From an uncultured Pseudomonadales bacterium (GTDB lineage: Bacteria > Pseudomonadota > Gammaproteobacteria > Pseudomonadales > Azotimanducaceae): DNA of 64,000 nt. A program made the translations under genes and the position numbers. Position 1 is the stretch's first letter, and each line of letters starts with the position of its first letter. Shown here in pieces: positions 55,716-63,349 of the stretch. Location of the stretch: NCBI GenBank assembly GCA_958296165.1, contig OY282447.1:2170001-2234000 (forward strand), written 5' to 3'. Below the pieces are notes generated by a model, which saw nothing but the letters and a program-made list of their open reading frames with translations, made no database searches and was not told the origin of the DNA.

Positions 55716-55879
55716 CGACGCCACCGCCGGCACCGCAAGATGGCGCAGCACCGTGGAGTCCATGCCACCGGAGAAACGCCTGGGTTCAGGATGGAAAAAA
55801 CAGACTTCGGCTGGACACGCGACACTTCTGTTCTGTAACTTGCCGTGGACGCTCCAACCTCTCGAAAGGCGGAAACCCC

Positions 55880-56218
55880 ATGGCGGAGAACGATGCCGTG
55901 AAACCAGACGGACCGGACGTGACCGTCGCCCTCACCTCCCAAGTGTCGCGCAACGAGGCCATCGTCTTCACCGACCTCGACGACACCATCGTGATGATGG
56001 ACGTCGACGAAGGGCAGTACTACGAGCTCGACCCGGTCGGCGCCCGAATCTGGGGCTTGCTCGAAACCGCCCGATCCGCCGCGGATCTCTGCGACGCCTT
56101 GGCTGCGGAGTTCGACGTCGCCCCCGACACCTGCCGCCACGATACCCTGGAGTTCCTGCAAGCGGCCGGCGCCATGCGGATCATCCACGTGCAGCCCGCC
56201 CGGACGCCGCCGGCCTGA
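55880..56218 (+). CDS. PqqD/RRE-like peptide-recognition protein
   Basis: The 112-residue protein has the PqqD-like pattern: strands in NEAIVFTDLDDTIVMMDVDE, then GQYYELDPVGARIWGLLE and helices with DLCDALAAEFDVAPDTCRHD and LEFLQAAGAM. The YYELDPVGARIW segment is the usual signature of PqqD/lasso B1 recognition elements, which bind the leader of a precursor peptide and hand it to the modifying enzyme. Ribosome site AGGCGG is 8 bases before the ATG. It stands 165 bases after the exporter gene; a tiny open frame in that gap (55791-55838) is discussed elsewhere. Confidence 0.8.
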   Translation: MAENDAVKPDGPDVTVALTSQVSRNEAIVFTDLDDTIVMMDVDEGQYYELDPVGARIWGLLETARSAADLCDALAAEFDVAPDTCRHDTLEFLQAAGAMRIIHVQPARTPPA

Positions 56219-56268
56219 CCCCGGCGCAGCCGCGGCGCCAGCCCTGCCCCACGCGGGAGACGTCGGCG

Positions 56269-57177
56269 ATGCGGGATGACGAACGGCCGCTGTCCGAGGT
56301 GATGCCGGCGCTGCTGCGCCCGGGCGGCCTCCAGGAACTGGCCGAGGCGGCCCTGCGCCGGACGCTCGCCGCCGACCCCGACGATACGGACGCGCAGTGG
56401 AAGCTGGCCGGGATCCATCGGCGGCAGGGGAACTTCGCCGCGGCGCGCGACCTGTACCGGCGCCTGGGCGCCCACGGCCCCGACCGGCACAAGGCCGCTT
56501 GGCTGCACACGGTGCTGGGCGGCGACGGGCCGCCGGAGGCGGCGCCTCGCGGCATCTGGCCGGCACCGTTCGTGTGGATGGCGAACTTTCTGGCGCCCGA
56601 GCAGTGCGACCGCCTGTTGGCCCTTGCGCTCCAGGGGAGGGAACGCTTCGTCCTCGCGCAGGTGGGGGCTCAGTCATCCGAGCGGGTGGACCCGGAGGTC
56701 CGCCTCACCTTGGAGGCGGACAACCGGACCACGCAGCATTTCCGCCCCTGGTTCGCCCGGAAGATTCGAAGCCTCGTGCCAGAGGTCCTGGCGCGGCTGC
56801 GGATGGAGGGCATCGGCCGATTCCAACTCGAGCTAGGCATGCGCGGGTATCACACGGGGGGGTTCTACCGGGCGCATCGCGATACTGGCGCAATCACCCA
56901 TCGTTCACGGAAGCTCAGCTTCGTGTATTTCTTTCACCGCCAGCCTAGGCGATTCTCCGGCGGAGATCTGCTGCTCTACGATACGGACGCCGATGCTGGC
57001 GTCTACTCCTACAGTGACTTTTCGCGGATCGTCCCGCTCCGCAACAGCATCGTCTTCTTTCCCAGCGCCTGCTGGCACCAGGTGCATTCCGTGCAGTGCG
57101 AGACGGACGACTTCGGGGACGGGCGGTGGGTCGTGAACGGCCATGTGTGGCGTTCTGGCCCGGACCCGGCGGCCTAG
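56269..57177 (+). CDS. 2OG-Fe(II) oxygenase with N-terminal TPR-like region
   Basis: The 302-residue protein starts at ATG 56269 after GGGAG. Residues 20-85 form TPR-like helices (DDTDAQWKLAGIHRRQGNFA). The C-terminal 200 residues are a prolyl-hydroxylase-type dioxygenase with H203 and D205 in YRAHRDTGA, the distal histidine H270 in CWHQVHSV and a basic residue near 286 (DGRW) for the 2-oxoglutarate carboxylate. The Fe2OG fold is also supported by FSGGDLLLYDTD. It probably hydroxylates a peptide or protein side chain. Together with the PqqD and B2 genes it suggests a modified-peptide pathway. Its stop overlaps the stop of the convergent glycosyltransferase gene. Confidence 0.85.
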   Translation: MRDDERPLSEVMPALLRPGGLQELAEAALRRTLAADPDDTDAQWKLAGIHRRQGNFAAARDLYRRLGAHGPDRHKAAWLHTVLGGDGPPEAAPRGIWPAPFVWMANFLAPEQCDRLLALALQGRERFVLAQVGAQSSERVDPEVRLTLEADNRTTQHFRPWFARKIRSLVPEVLARLRMEGIGRFQLELGMRGYHTGGFYRAHRDTGAITHRSRKLSFVYFFHRQPRRFSGGDLLLYDTDADAGVYSYSDFSRIVPLRNSIVFFPSACWHQVHSVQCETDDFGDGRWVVNGHVWRSGPDPAA

Positions 57178-58097
57178 GCCAAGGTCCATCCCGCCCATCC
57201 CCGGGCCGCGGTGCGGACGCGCGCGTTCGTCAGCGCCTCAACGTAGGCCTCGTGCCAGAGCCTGAAGGCGGTGACCTCGGGCCGGTTCCAGCGACCCCGG
57301 ATCCCGCGCAGCATGGCGTCCGGACGCCAAGGCTTGGCAGGCATGTTGAAGTGCAGCACCTTGGCGCGGTGCAGACCCACGCCCTCCCGCGCGCGGATGG
57401 CCGCGGCGCCGGGGATCAGGAAGTTGTAGGTGGAGCTGACGAGCGTCTGCCGCCCGGCGAAGTACCGGTTCAGGAGCGGCTGCTCGCCGAGCGGCGCCTT
57501 GAGGCCGCGCCAGGGCGCCGGCGACATGGCGGCCAGGAGGTCCGCGTACACGCGCTCACCGGCCAGCCGGCCGTCGATGCACAGGAAGCCGCTGTTGAAG
57601 GTGTTCCGAAGGAGCGATCGGCCGGGGACAGGGGCCACCCCGTGCTCAACGGGCAGGAAGGTGTCGGCGTCCACCCGCTGGCCGGCGAGGAAGGAGAGAT
57701 CGCCGCAGCACAGCAGCTCTTCCGTCGAATCGAACAATTCGTCGACCGGCGCGCGGAACAGCAGGTCGCCGTCGCACAACAGCAGCTTGGCGGCGCCTGC
57801 CAGCCGGAACGCCTCGAACATCCAGAACTGCGCCGGATGCATGGGGAGCGGGGCGAGCGCGGCGCACAGGCGCTCGGCCCGCTCCCGCAGCGCCGGCGGG
57901 ACCGGCGCGAACCGCAAGGCATCGGACGTTGCCGCGAGCACTGCGTGCGCCTCTCCGGACAGGCCGTCGTGGATGACGACGATCTCCCCGTCGAACCGGG
58001 GATGGCGCCGCAGGAAGGAATCGATCAGGACAAGCGTTCCCGGCACGTAGCGCTCGGTGGTGGCCGTGGCTAGGCAGACCGGCTTCCTCGCGGTCAT
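57174..58097 (-). CDS. Glycosyltransferase, GT8-like
   Basis: The 307-residue protein starts LATATTERYVPGTLVLIDSF and has the DxD-like LLCDGDLLF at about residue 115, then FNSGFLCIDGR and PLGEQPLLNRYF. These features are typical of GT-A fold glycosyltransferases of the GT8 type, which transfer sugars from UDP-sugar donors using a metal ion. The final VLHFNMPAKPWRP matches the C-terminal HF/HY.G..KPW motif of GT8. Its start overlaps the stop of the next gene (ATGA), so the two act together. It may modify surface glycan or the ribosomal peptide product. Confidence 0.8.
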   Translation of the reverse strand: MTARKPVCLATATTERYVPGTLVLIDSFLRRHPRFDGEIVVIHDGLSGEAHAVLAATSDALRFAPVPPALRERAERLCAALAPLPMHPAQFWMFEAFRLAGAAKLLLCDGDLLFRAPVDELFDSTEELLCCGDLSFLAGQRVDADTFLPVEHGVAPVPGRSLLRNTFNSGFLCIDGRLAGERVYADLLAAMSPAPWRGLKAPLGEQPLLNRYFAGRQTLVSSTYNFLIPGAAAIRAREGVGLHRAKVLHFNMPAKPWRPDAMLRGIRGRWNRPEVTAFRLWHEAYVEALTNARVRTAARGWAGWTLA

Positions 58098-59230
58098 GTC
58101 GCCCCTCCCGTTGTGCCCCTTCCCGGCACCGGTGCGCGGCAGGGAGGCCCCGAACGAACGCCGCCCGCCAATCCACGCAACCGCCGCGCCGCAGCCTCCC
58201 GGCCTTCATGCAGACGGTGCTCCAGCAATCTGGCCCGGACGCGCCAGGGACGAAAGCGGCGGCCGTGGCGCCGCACGGCCTGCCAGTCGATGGAGACGTC
58301 CGGGAACGTGGCGGCGCCCTGCACCCGCTGGGCCGAAGCCGGCGCCTCCGGCCCGGCCTCGCCGGCGCCTTGCGCCCCCGGCCGAGGACCCCGGTTCAGC
58401 CGCCACGGCTGGAAGTTGCCGCCGTGGTTCGCCATCACCACCGCGCCGGCGTCGCGGCTGGCGTCGAAGAAGGTGTCGGGGCCCATCGGGATACGGCCCA
58501 CCCGCGCATCCCGTGCAGCCTGCAGGAACCACTGCCGGACCAGGCGCACGTGCTCGTCCGGCGGCGGATCCAGGAAGTCACCGTACGTCTGCGCGTACAC
58601 ATGGCTCAGGCCGAGGACGCTGAAGTCGAACGCCGGCCAGCGGCACAGCAGCGAAAACCCGCACGATGCCACGGACGCCAGCCCGCGCCATGGCCCGGCC
58701 CACCCGAAGGGCGCGTCGGGCGTGAAGACCATATCCCACTGGACGATCCGCCTGGCCCCGGCGAGCATGAACGGCGGCAGCCGATCCTGCGCCGCCAGGC
58801 CGCGGGCGTGGGATTGCAGCACCTCGATCCAGCGCCGGGGCAGCGCGTCGTCGTCATCGTTGAGCGTCGTGAGGACGTAGTCCGGGGCGCCGGCGGGTGA
58901 CGGCCCAAGCCAGCCGAGGCGCTCCAGTGGCTGCGGCGCATCCGCCCGGTGTTCCACGAACCGGACGCGGTCCATGCCCCGCGTCATGTCCCGCAGCCGT
59001 CGTCGGGCCTCCTGGCCCAGTGCGCGGTCGATGAGCAGCACCCAGGTGAAATCCCGATTCGTCTGCGCGCGCAGACCGGGCAGGCAGGTCGTCTCCAGCA
59101 GGTTCAGGCGCAGCTCGACGGTGCGGGGCGCGAGCGGGTTCATGGTGCGGAACGGCGCGAGGGCGGTGCGCCGGTGCAGCCAGCGGTCGCGCAGGCAGAA
59201 CCGCGTGATGACGAAGTGCTCCAGCGTCAC
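58094..59230 (-). CDS. Rhamnosyltransferase-like glycosyltransferase (PF11316 type)
   Basis: The 378-residue protein starts with GTG 59230 after GGGGGG at 6 bases. HFVITRFCLRDRWLHRRTAL opens the fold, LLETTCLPGLRAQTNRDFTW follows, and YVLTTLNDDDDALPRRWIE carries the acid-rich metal motif. This matches the putative rhamnosyltransferase family PF11316. The last 60 residues are rich in R, G and P and may be disordered. It is coupled to the GT8-like gene. Upstream, 3 bases away, is the C-terminal scrap of a gene interrupted by the IS1595-type element, so a larger glycan operon was probably cut here. Confidence 0.75.
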   Translation of the reverse strand: MTLEHFVITRFCLRDRWLHRRTALAPFRTMNPLAPRTVELRLNLLETTCLPGLRAQTNRDFTWVLLIDRALGQEARRRLRDMTRGMDRVRFVEHRADAPQPLERLGWLGPSPAGAPDYVLTTLNDDDDALPRRWIEVLQSHARGLAAQDRLPPFMLAGARRIVQWDMVFTPDAPFGWAGPWRGLASVASCGFSLLCRWPAFDFSVLGLSHVYAQTYGDFLDPPPDEHVRLVRQWFLQAARDARVGRIPMGPDTFFDASRDAGAVVMANHGGNFQPWRLNRGPRPGAQGAGEAGPEAPASAQRVQGAATFPDVSIDWQAVRRHGRRFRPWRVRARLLEHRLHEGREAAARRLRGLAGGVRSGPPCRAPVPGRGTTGGAT

Positions 59231-59233
59231 GCG

Positions 59234-59350
59234 CTACCCCCCAATCTTCCGCAGGTGGGCTTCGATACGGTCTGTCAGGGCGTCGAGCCGGAACGTACGC
59301 TCCGGCCGCACCACCCGCGCGACCGGCACCTGCTGCGCCATCGCGGCCAC
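59234..59350 (-). pseudogene. C-terminal remnant of a gene cut by an IS element
   Basis: The frame ends AMAQQVPVARVVRPERTFRL then DALTDRIEAHLRKIGG and a stop at 59234. It has the look of a real C-terminus with a closing amphipathic helix, and it precedes the rhamnosyltransferase start by 3 bases. Upstream sequence changes character within 60 bases, where the IS1595-type element begins. The family was not recognised; a sulfotransferase is possible. Confidence 0.45.
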
Positions 59351-59397
59351 CACACAAAAAGGGGAATCATATCCTTGACTCAACCAACCACAGTATC

Positions 59398-60358
59398 TTG
59401 TGTTTCAACCCATCCGTTTGGGCCACGAGACGACATTTTATGTCCTAATGCAATCGCCCTGCGCCAAGGGCGCATATGATAATCCGCAAGATTCGGGACA
59501 AATCGACAATGCCTAAGCGAATCGCCGCCACCATCAGCATGATTCAGCTAATCAAGCGCTTCCCCACCGAGGCGGCTTGCGTGAAGTGGCTTGAGGATGC
59601 TAGGTGGGGCGGCCAGCCAGTCTGGCACTGCGGCGGCATGGACAACCCAACCCGCCCCAGGAGCAAGCCTTTCCACTACTGGCATAAGGATTGCCGCAAG
59701 CACTTCACAGTCAAGACCGGAACGGTCATGCACAGCTCCAAGACGCCCACCCTGAATTGGGTGATCGCCATCCATCTGGTGCTGACCGCCCGCAAGGGCG
59801 TAAGCTCCATGCAGCTAAGCAAGGAGTTGGGAGTGCAGCAGAAAACGGCTTGGTACATGCTGCGACGCATCCGTGAGGCTTGCCGGCAGGGCGACTTCAA
59901 GTTGGCGAACGTCGTTGAAGCCGACGAAACCTACATAGGCGGCAAGGAAGGCAACAAGCACAAAGGCAAGCGCTTGAACGCGGGCCGCGGAGGGGTGGGC
60001 AAAAACCGCAGTGGTCGGCGTTCGGGAGCGCGGCGGCAAGACCGCGGCCAAGCCGGATGCCGCAACCTTGGTGGACTTTGTCGAGGAGCGCGTTGAAGCG
60101 GGATCAACGGTCCACACCGACGAAGCCCAGGCGTACAAGGCGCTTCCCAACCTCATCAATGGCTTCCGCCATGCAACCGTCAAGCATAGTGCGGGCGAAT
60201 ATGTCAGGGGCGCAGTCCACACCAACGGGATGGAGAGCGTTTGGGCGCTTCTCAAGCGCAGCATCCAGGGCACTTGGCATCATGTTTCGTCAAAGCACTT
60301 GGCCCGGTATGTCAATGAAGCCGCCTTCCGCTGAACGAAGGCAACTGCGAAGTTGACA
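59398..60358 (+). mobile_element. IS1595-family element (ends approximate)
   Basis: It encloses the IS1595-type transposase. Imperfect terminal repeats may be TGTGTTTCAACCC near 59398 and, reading inward from the right, AGTGTCAACTTCGCAG near 60352. No target duplication was identified, so both limits are uncertain. The element's base composition is less GC-rich than that of the flanking genes. Confidence 0.45.
59509..60334 (+). pseudogene. IS1595-family transposase, frameshifted
   Basis: The first frame from ATG 59509 (59476 is an alternative) has MPKRIAATISMIQLIKRFPT, a zinc-ribbon-like region, HLVLTARKGVSSMQLSKELG and the first DDE aspartate in VVEADETYIGG. At a run of five A (near 60001) the frame changes. 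The second frame gives RERGGKTAAKPDAATLVDFV, the second aspartate in VHTDEAQAY and the glutamate in GMESVWALLKR. One extra base in the A run explains the break. Programmed slippage on the A run cannot be excluded, but this family usually has a single frame. Confidence 0.75.
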
Positions 60359-60428
60359 CTGTTGACCGCATGGGCCTGCTGGTTTTGGCCTTCGGCGGCA
60401 AGAGAATCCCCTATCGGGAGTTGACGGC

Positions 60429-60548
60429 GTGAGCTACAGGAAAATCGCAGTCACCCAAGCCCATATCGACGCCGGCGAGCGCAAGTCCGGGGAGAAGTTT
60501 CTGGAGCGGCTGGTTCCGTGGTCGGAGCTGGAGGAGGTGATCCGCCCC
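60429..60548 (+). pseudogene. IS5-family transposase, N-terminal scrap
   Basis: The frame from GTG 60429 reads ERKSGEKFLERLVPWSELEE followed by VIRP. This resembles the N-terminus of IS5 transposases (KxxRxExFLxxMxxxVPWxxLxxxIEPxYP). The similarity ends after about 40 residues and a stop soon follows. Confidence 0.45.
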
Positions 60549-60574
60549 GCACTATCCGAAGGTGCCGCGCTCTG

Positions 60575-60750
60575 GTGGGCACCGAGATCGAGCGCGTGAA
60601 CGCGAAGTTCGCTCGCGTGGAGACGATCAAGAAGTTCCGCTTGATTGCAACTGCTGGACCCGGAAGACAACGAGCTCACGCCGACGCAGAAGCTCAAGCG
60701 CAAGGTGGTGAACGAGAAGTACGCGGACCTGATCGAGGCCATGTACCCTG
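60575..60750 (+). pseudogene. C-terminal remnant of a long-chain acyl-CoA synthetase (AMP-binding)
   Basis: Two frames together read GTEIERVNAKFARVETIKKF then LLDPEDNELTPTQKLKRKVV and NEKYADLIEAMYP. This matches the C-terminus of long-chain acyl-CoA synthetases (NxxLARVExIKxFxLL...ELTPTxKxxR). A frameshift at about 60648 separates the two parts. The rest of the gene is absent. Confidence 0.65.
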
Positions 60751-60799
60751 ATGTGGCTCGAACTAGCAGTGCTGTTTCGCCCCGACCGTTCATTGCGCC

Positions 60800-62605
60800 T
60801 CATTGCGCGGCTTTCCCGTCATCCGCCGGCTCGACAACATCGAGACTGCCCTCCCAGATCCGATCCTCGCCGGTGAACTGGCCGGTGCGGATCGCGGCGA
60901 CGCCGTAATCAGGCAACTCCCGCATCGCTACGCAGACTTCCTCGCTCGATGAAAGAAAGTGGTCCTCGAACTCGAAAGCAAAGTCGAGGTTGTCGAAGCT
61001 GTACTGCTTGCGATGGATGGGGAGGTCGTTACTGTCGACCGGATCCAGGTGGAGGAAGAATTTTGGTTCAGCGTCCTCCGGGATGCACGGTTCCTTGACG
61101 TAGACGAGACTGTTCCCTACGAGATACACATCCCAATCGGATCGGACCACGGGCGCGGCCCCATCCGTCAGACGAATCAGATAATCCCTGATTGACGTTA
61201 TCTCGATCCGATCACCCGGCGTCAAATCCAGCCCTTGCAGACCCGGGTAGTCCGGTGCATACCGATAAGCGCGGTACATCTGATTGACTGGCCTTTCAAA
61301 ATCACCCTGTTGTTCCCACGGCACCGACTCGCCTTGACGCAGACGGCCCTTGCCGGTCGAAGGGTTGACATATTTCCACACGGTTTTCCCAGCCGGCGTG
61401 ACCTCGAAAAGCGTGCCGTGTACACCATCGCAAATCAACGTGTTTCCGTTGGGAAGCCGTTGCGCTCCTGAGACATATTTGGCGAAGAAGTCGCTGGGCG
61501 TTGCGGCAGTGTAGACCCACACAGGTTCTACCGGCGCGTAAGCGGAGTGCGGATTCAGCCGATAGTTGGCACCGTCCACCGGCGGAGCAATCTCGTCCAC
61601 CGACGAATAGCCGCGCGAGAAACCCGCGAACTCGTCGCCGTTGTTGAAAATCAGAATGTTCCCGGCGCCCGGCAGGCCGGGCGCGATCCACTGAGGATTA
61701 TGCTGCCAGAAGAGTCGCTGGTCGTCGGGAGTGCCGGCGCGATAGCTCCGCGGGTTGCCCCAGCGGTACAGCAGGTCGCCCCCCTTGCCGGACTTTCCGC
61801 CATTGTGGCTGGCCGCCTCCGCCGTTGTGGTGCTGTGGTCGATAATCCACACTTCGCTGAAGTGACGGGGCGACAGGACGATCTGGTCCAACTCCGGGTT
61901 GTAGTCCAATCCATTGCCATGCGCCCATTTCCGGTCCGACAAGGTCGCGCTGGAAAGGCCGAAGTTGACGTCGATCAACTCTGGATGCTCTGCCACCACC
62001 CCATAGTTCTCCTTGCTCGGGTCGAAGTCCTGTATCAGATGATCCCACGCCGACCATTCCCAGACGATTTCGCAGCCCGACCGCCCGGTGGGTTCGGCTT
62101 CAATAATATGCGGCACCGCCAAGCCATTGGCGGGGACGAAGTCCGGGTCGGCACCGGCAGCGATGGCCTCCTCCACCGTTTTGCGTTGCTGCGACAGCAG
62201 CAATACATTGCCGTTGGGCATTTTGAGGGAGTCATGATGCAGAAGCGCCCGAGTGCATTTCCAAACGACATTCCCGTGCTGGTCGACTTCACTCACATGG
62301 CGGGGCACATGGCCTTGAACCAGCAGATTTCCATTCTCAAGCAACCTTGCGAAGGTGGCGTTGGCGCCCAACTCCCACCTATGGACCACCGCCCCCTGAT
62401 CATCAATCAGGTAGGTCGTCTTGCCTCGGGACTTATGGATTAAAGTGTAGCCGCCAAATGCTCCCGGCTCGTTCAGGATCAATCCGACTGTTGGCACACT
62501 CACCGCTGCTGGTCGTGGCACTGACCTTTCGCTCGGCTCCACCCTGCTGCAGGCTGGCAGCGAAGCTACCGCCACCGCCATGCCACACAAGACGATAGTC
62601 CGCAT
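60800..62605 (-). CDS. Arylsulfotransferase-like (ASST) lipoprotein 2 with extra C-terminal domain
   Basis: I chose ATG 62605 because it gives a standard lipoprotein signal (MRTIVLCGMAVAVASLPAC); the frame is open to 62662. The first 490 residues are closely similar to the protein at 40450-41943, including GLILNEPGAFGGYTLI, EWSAWDHLIQDFDPSKENYG and NGNTLICDGVHGTLFEV. The last 110 residues, missing in that paralogue, form another domain (VYLVGNSLVYVKEPCIPEDA, FFLHLDPVDSNDLP) that I have seen attached to other envelope proteins, without known function. The two genes point toward each other from the ends of the island. Enzyme activity is not proven for either. Confidence 0.8.
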   Translation of the reverse strand: MRTIVLCGMAVAVASLPACSRVEPSERSVPRPAAVSVPTVGLILNEPGAFGGYTLIHKSRGKTTYLIDDQGAVVHRWELGANATFARLLENGNLLVQGHVPRHVSEVDQHGNVVWKCTRALLHHDSLKMPNGNVLLLSQQRKTVEEAIAAGADPDFVPANGLAVPHIIEAEPTGRSGCEIVWEWSAWDHLIQDFDPSKENYGVVAEHPELIDVNFGLSSATLSDRKWAHGNGLDYNPELDQIVLSPRHFSEVWIIDHSTTTAEAASHNGGKSGKGGDLLYRWGNPRSYRAGTPDDQRLFWQHNPQWIAPGLPGAGNILIFNNGDEFAGFSRGYSSVDEIAPPVDGANYRLNPHSAYAPVEPVWVYTAATPSDFFAKYVSGAQRLPNGNTLICDGVHGTLFEVTPAGKTVWKYVNPSTGKGRLRQGESVPWEQQGDFERPVNQMYRAYRYAPDYPGLQGLDLTPGDRIEITSIRDYLIRLTDGAAPVVRSDWDVYLVGNSLVYVKEPCIPEDAEPKFFLHLDPVDSNDLPIHRKQYSFDNLDFAFEFEDHFLSSSEEVCVAMRELPDYGVAAIRTGQFTGEDRIWEGSLDVVEPADDGKAAQ

Positions 62606-62662
62606 TAGGCGCGGACATGCACGAAGGGGGGAGTTTGGAGTCGTTTGGACGTAATGGCGCAT

Positions 62663-63170
62663 ATTCGGGACGGGGATTGGCTGGAAGTGGCGGAAGGCGT
62701 AGTCTTTCGATCACGTCGTGGATCAGGTTGACTCTGACCTTCATGCGGCGGACATTACGGCCACCTACCGCAGGTGTCAAGTAAGTGGACTGGTCGGGGT
62801 GTGCGACGTTTTAGTGCGCCAGCGGTGAGGCAGCGCTTGGCGGCGCTTTTGTGCCGATGGCGCCAGAAGTCTTCGTAGAGTTCGCTGCGGACGCAGGAAG
62901 GGAGTGTCAGGAATTCCGTGTGTGGGGGGCCACACTTTGGAGAGCACCGACGGCCCTCCAACAAACATGGGAGCCTACACCGCCTGAAGAAGATTCATGG
63001 AGCTAGTCTTCGAGAAGCTGGGCAGGCAGCCGGGAGCAGCCAAGAGCCCCTCCCCCCGGAAGCGATGGAGTTCATATTTGCTTTCGACGACGGCAAGCCA
63101 GTGAAGCCGTTCGTTTTCGAGGTGAACTTCGATGAAGCGGATTTCGATTGAGCTTTGTCAACATTCAGCA
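62663..63170. other. Region without an intact gene; coding-like scraps
   Basis: About 500 bases carry short frames only. Minus-strand LPSCVRSELYEDFWRHRHKS and plus-strand EFIFAFDDGKPVKPFVFEVN have protein-like composition but no recognised family, and neither has a proper start. It looks like debris between the second arylsulfotransferase gene and the right-hand IS element. Confidence 0.4.
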
Positions 63171-63182
63171 AGGGAGGTCAAT

Positions 63183-63263
63183 ATGAAAAAGGAAAGCCGC
63201 AACGACAAGGCGCTAGACAAGGCGTTGAAGCAAATCCTTTTGGCCCCATTGCTGTCCCATTAA
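63183..63263 (+). CDS. Short frame with strong ribosome site, probably a gene cut by the IS
   Basis: ATG 63183 has GGAGG 5 bases upstream. The 26-residue product MKKESRNDKALDKALKQILL plus APLLSH ends at 63263. That is where the flank of the IS4-type element appears to begin. The strong translation signal and abrupt end suggest an originally longer gene truncated by insertion. Confidence 0.4.
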   Translation: MKKESRNDKALDKALKQILLAPLLSH

Positions 63264-63349
63264 CAGGGAAGTGAAAGGGGCTTGGATCGTCCTGCGCTGC
63301 TAAGATCGTGTTCTGAGAAAACCAATCGGAACACAGGAGATCCAAGCCC

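Noticed and set aside
55791-55838. 15-residue frame MEKTDFGWTRDTSVL as a peptide precursor for the B2/PqqD cassette
   Set aside because: It has no spaced ribosome site, is far shorter than known precursors and lacks an acidic residue at core position 7-9 after a leader threonine. It stays only a candidate to compare in relatives.
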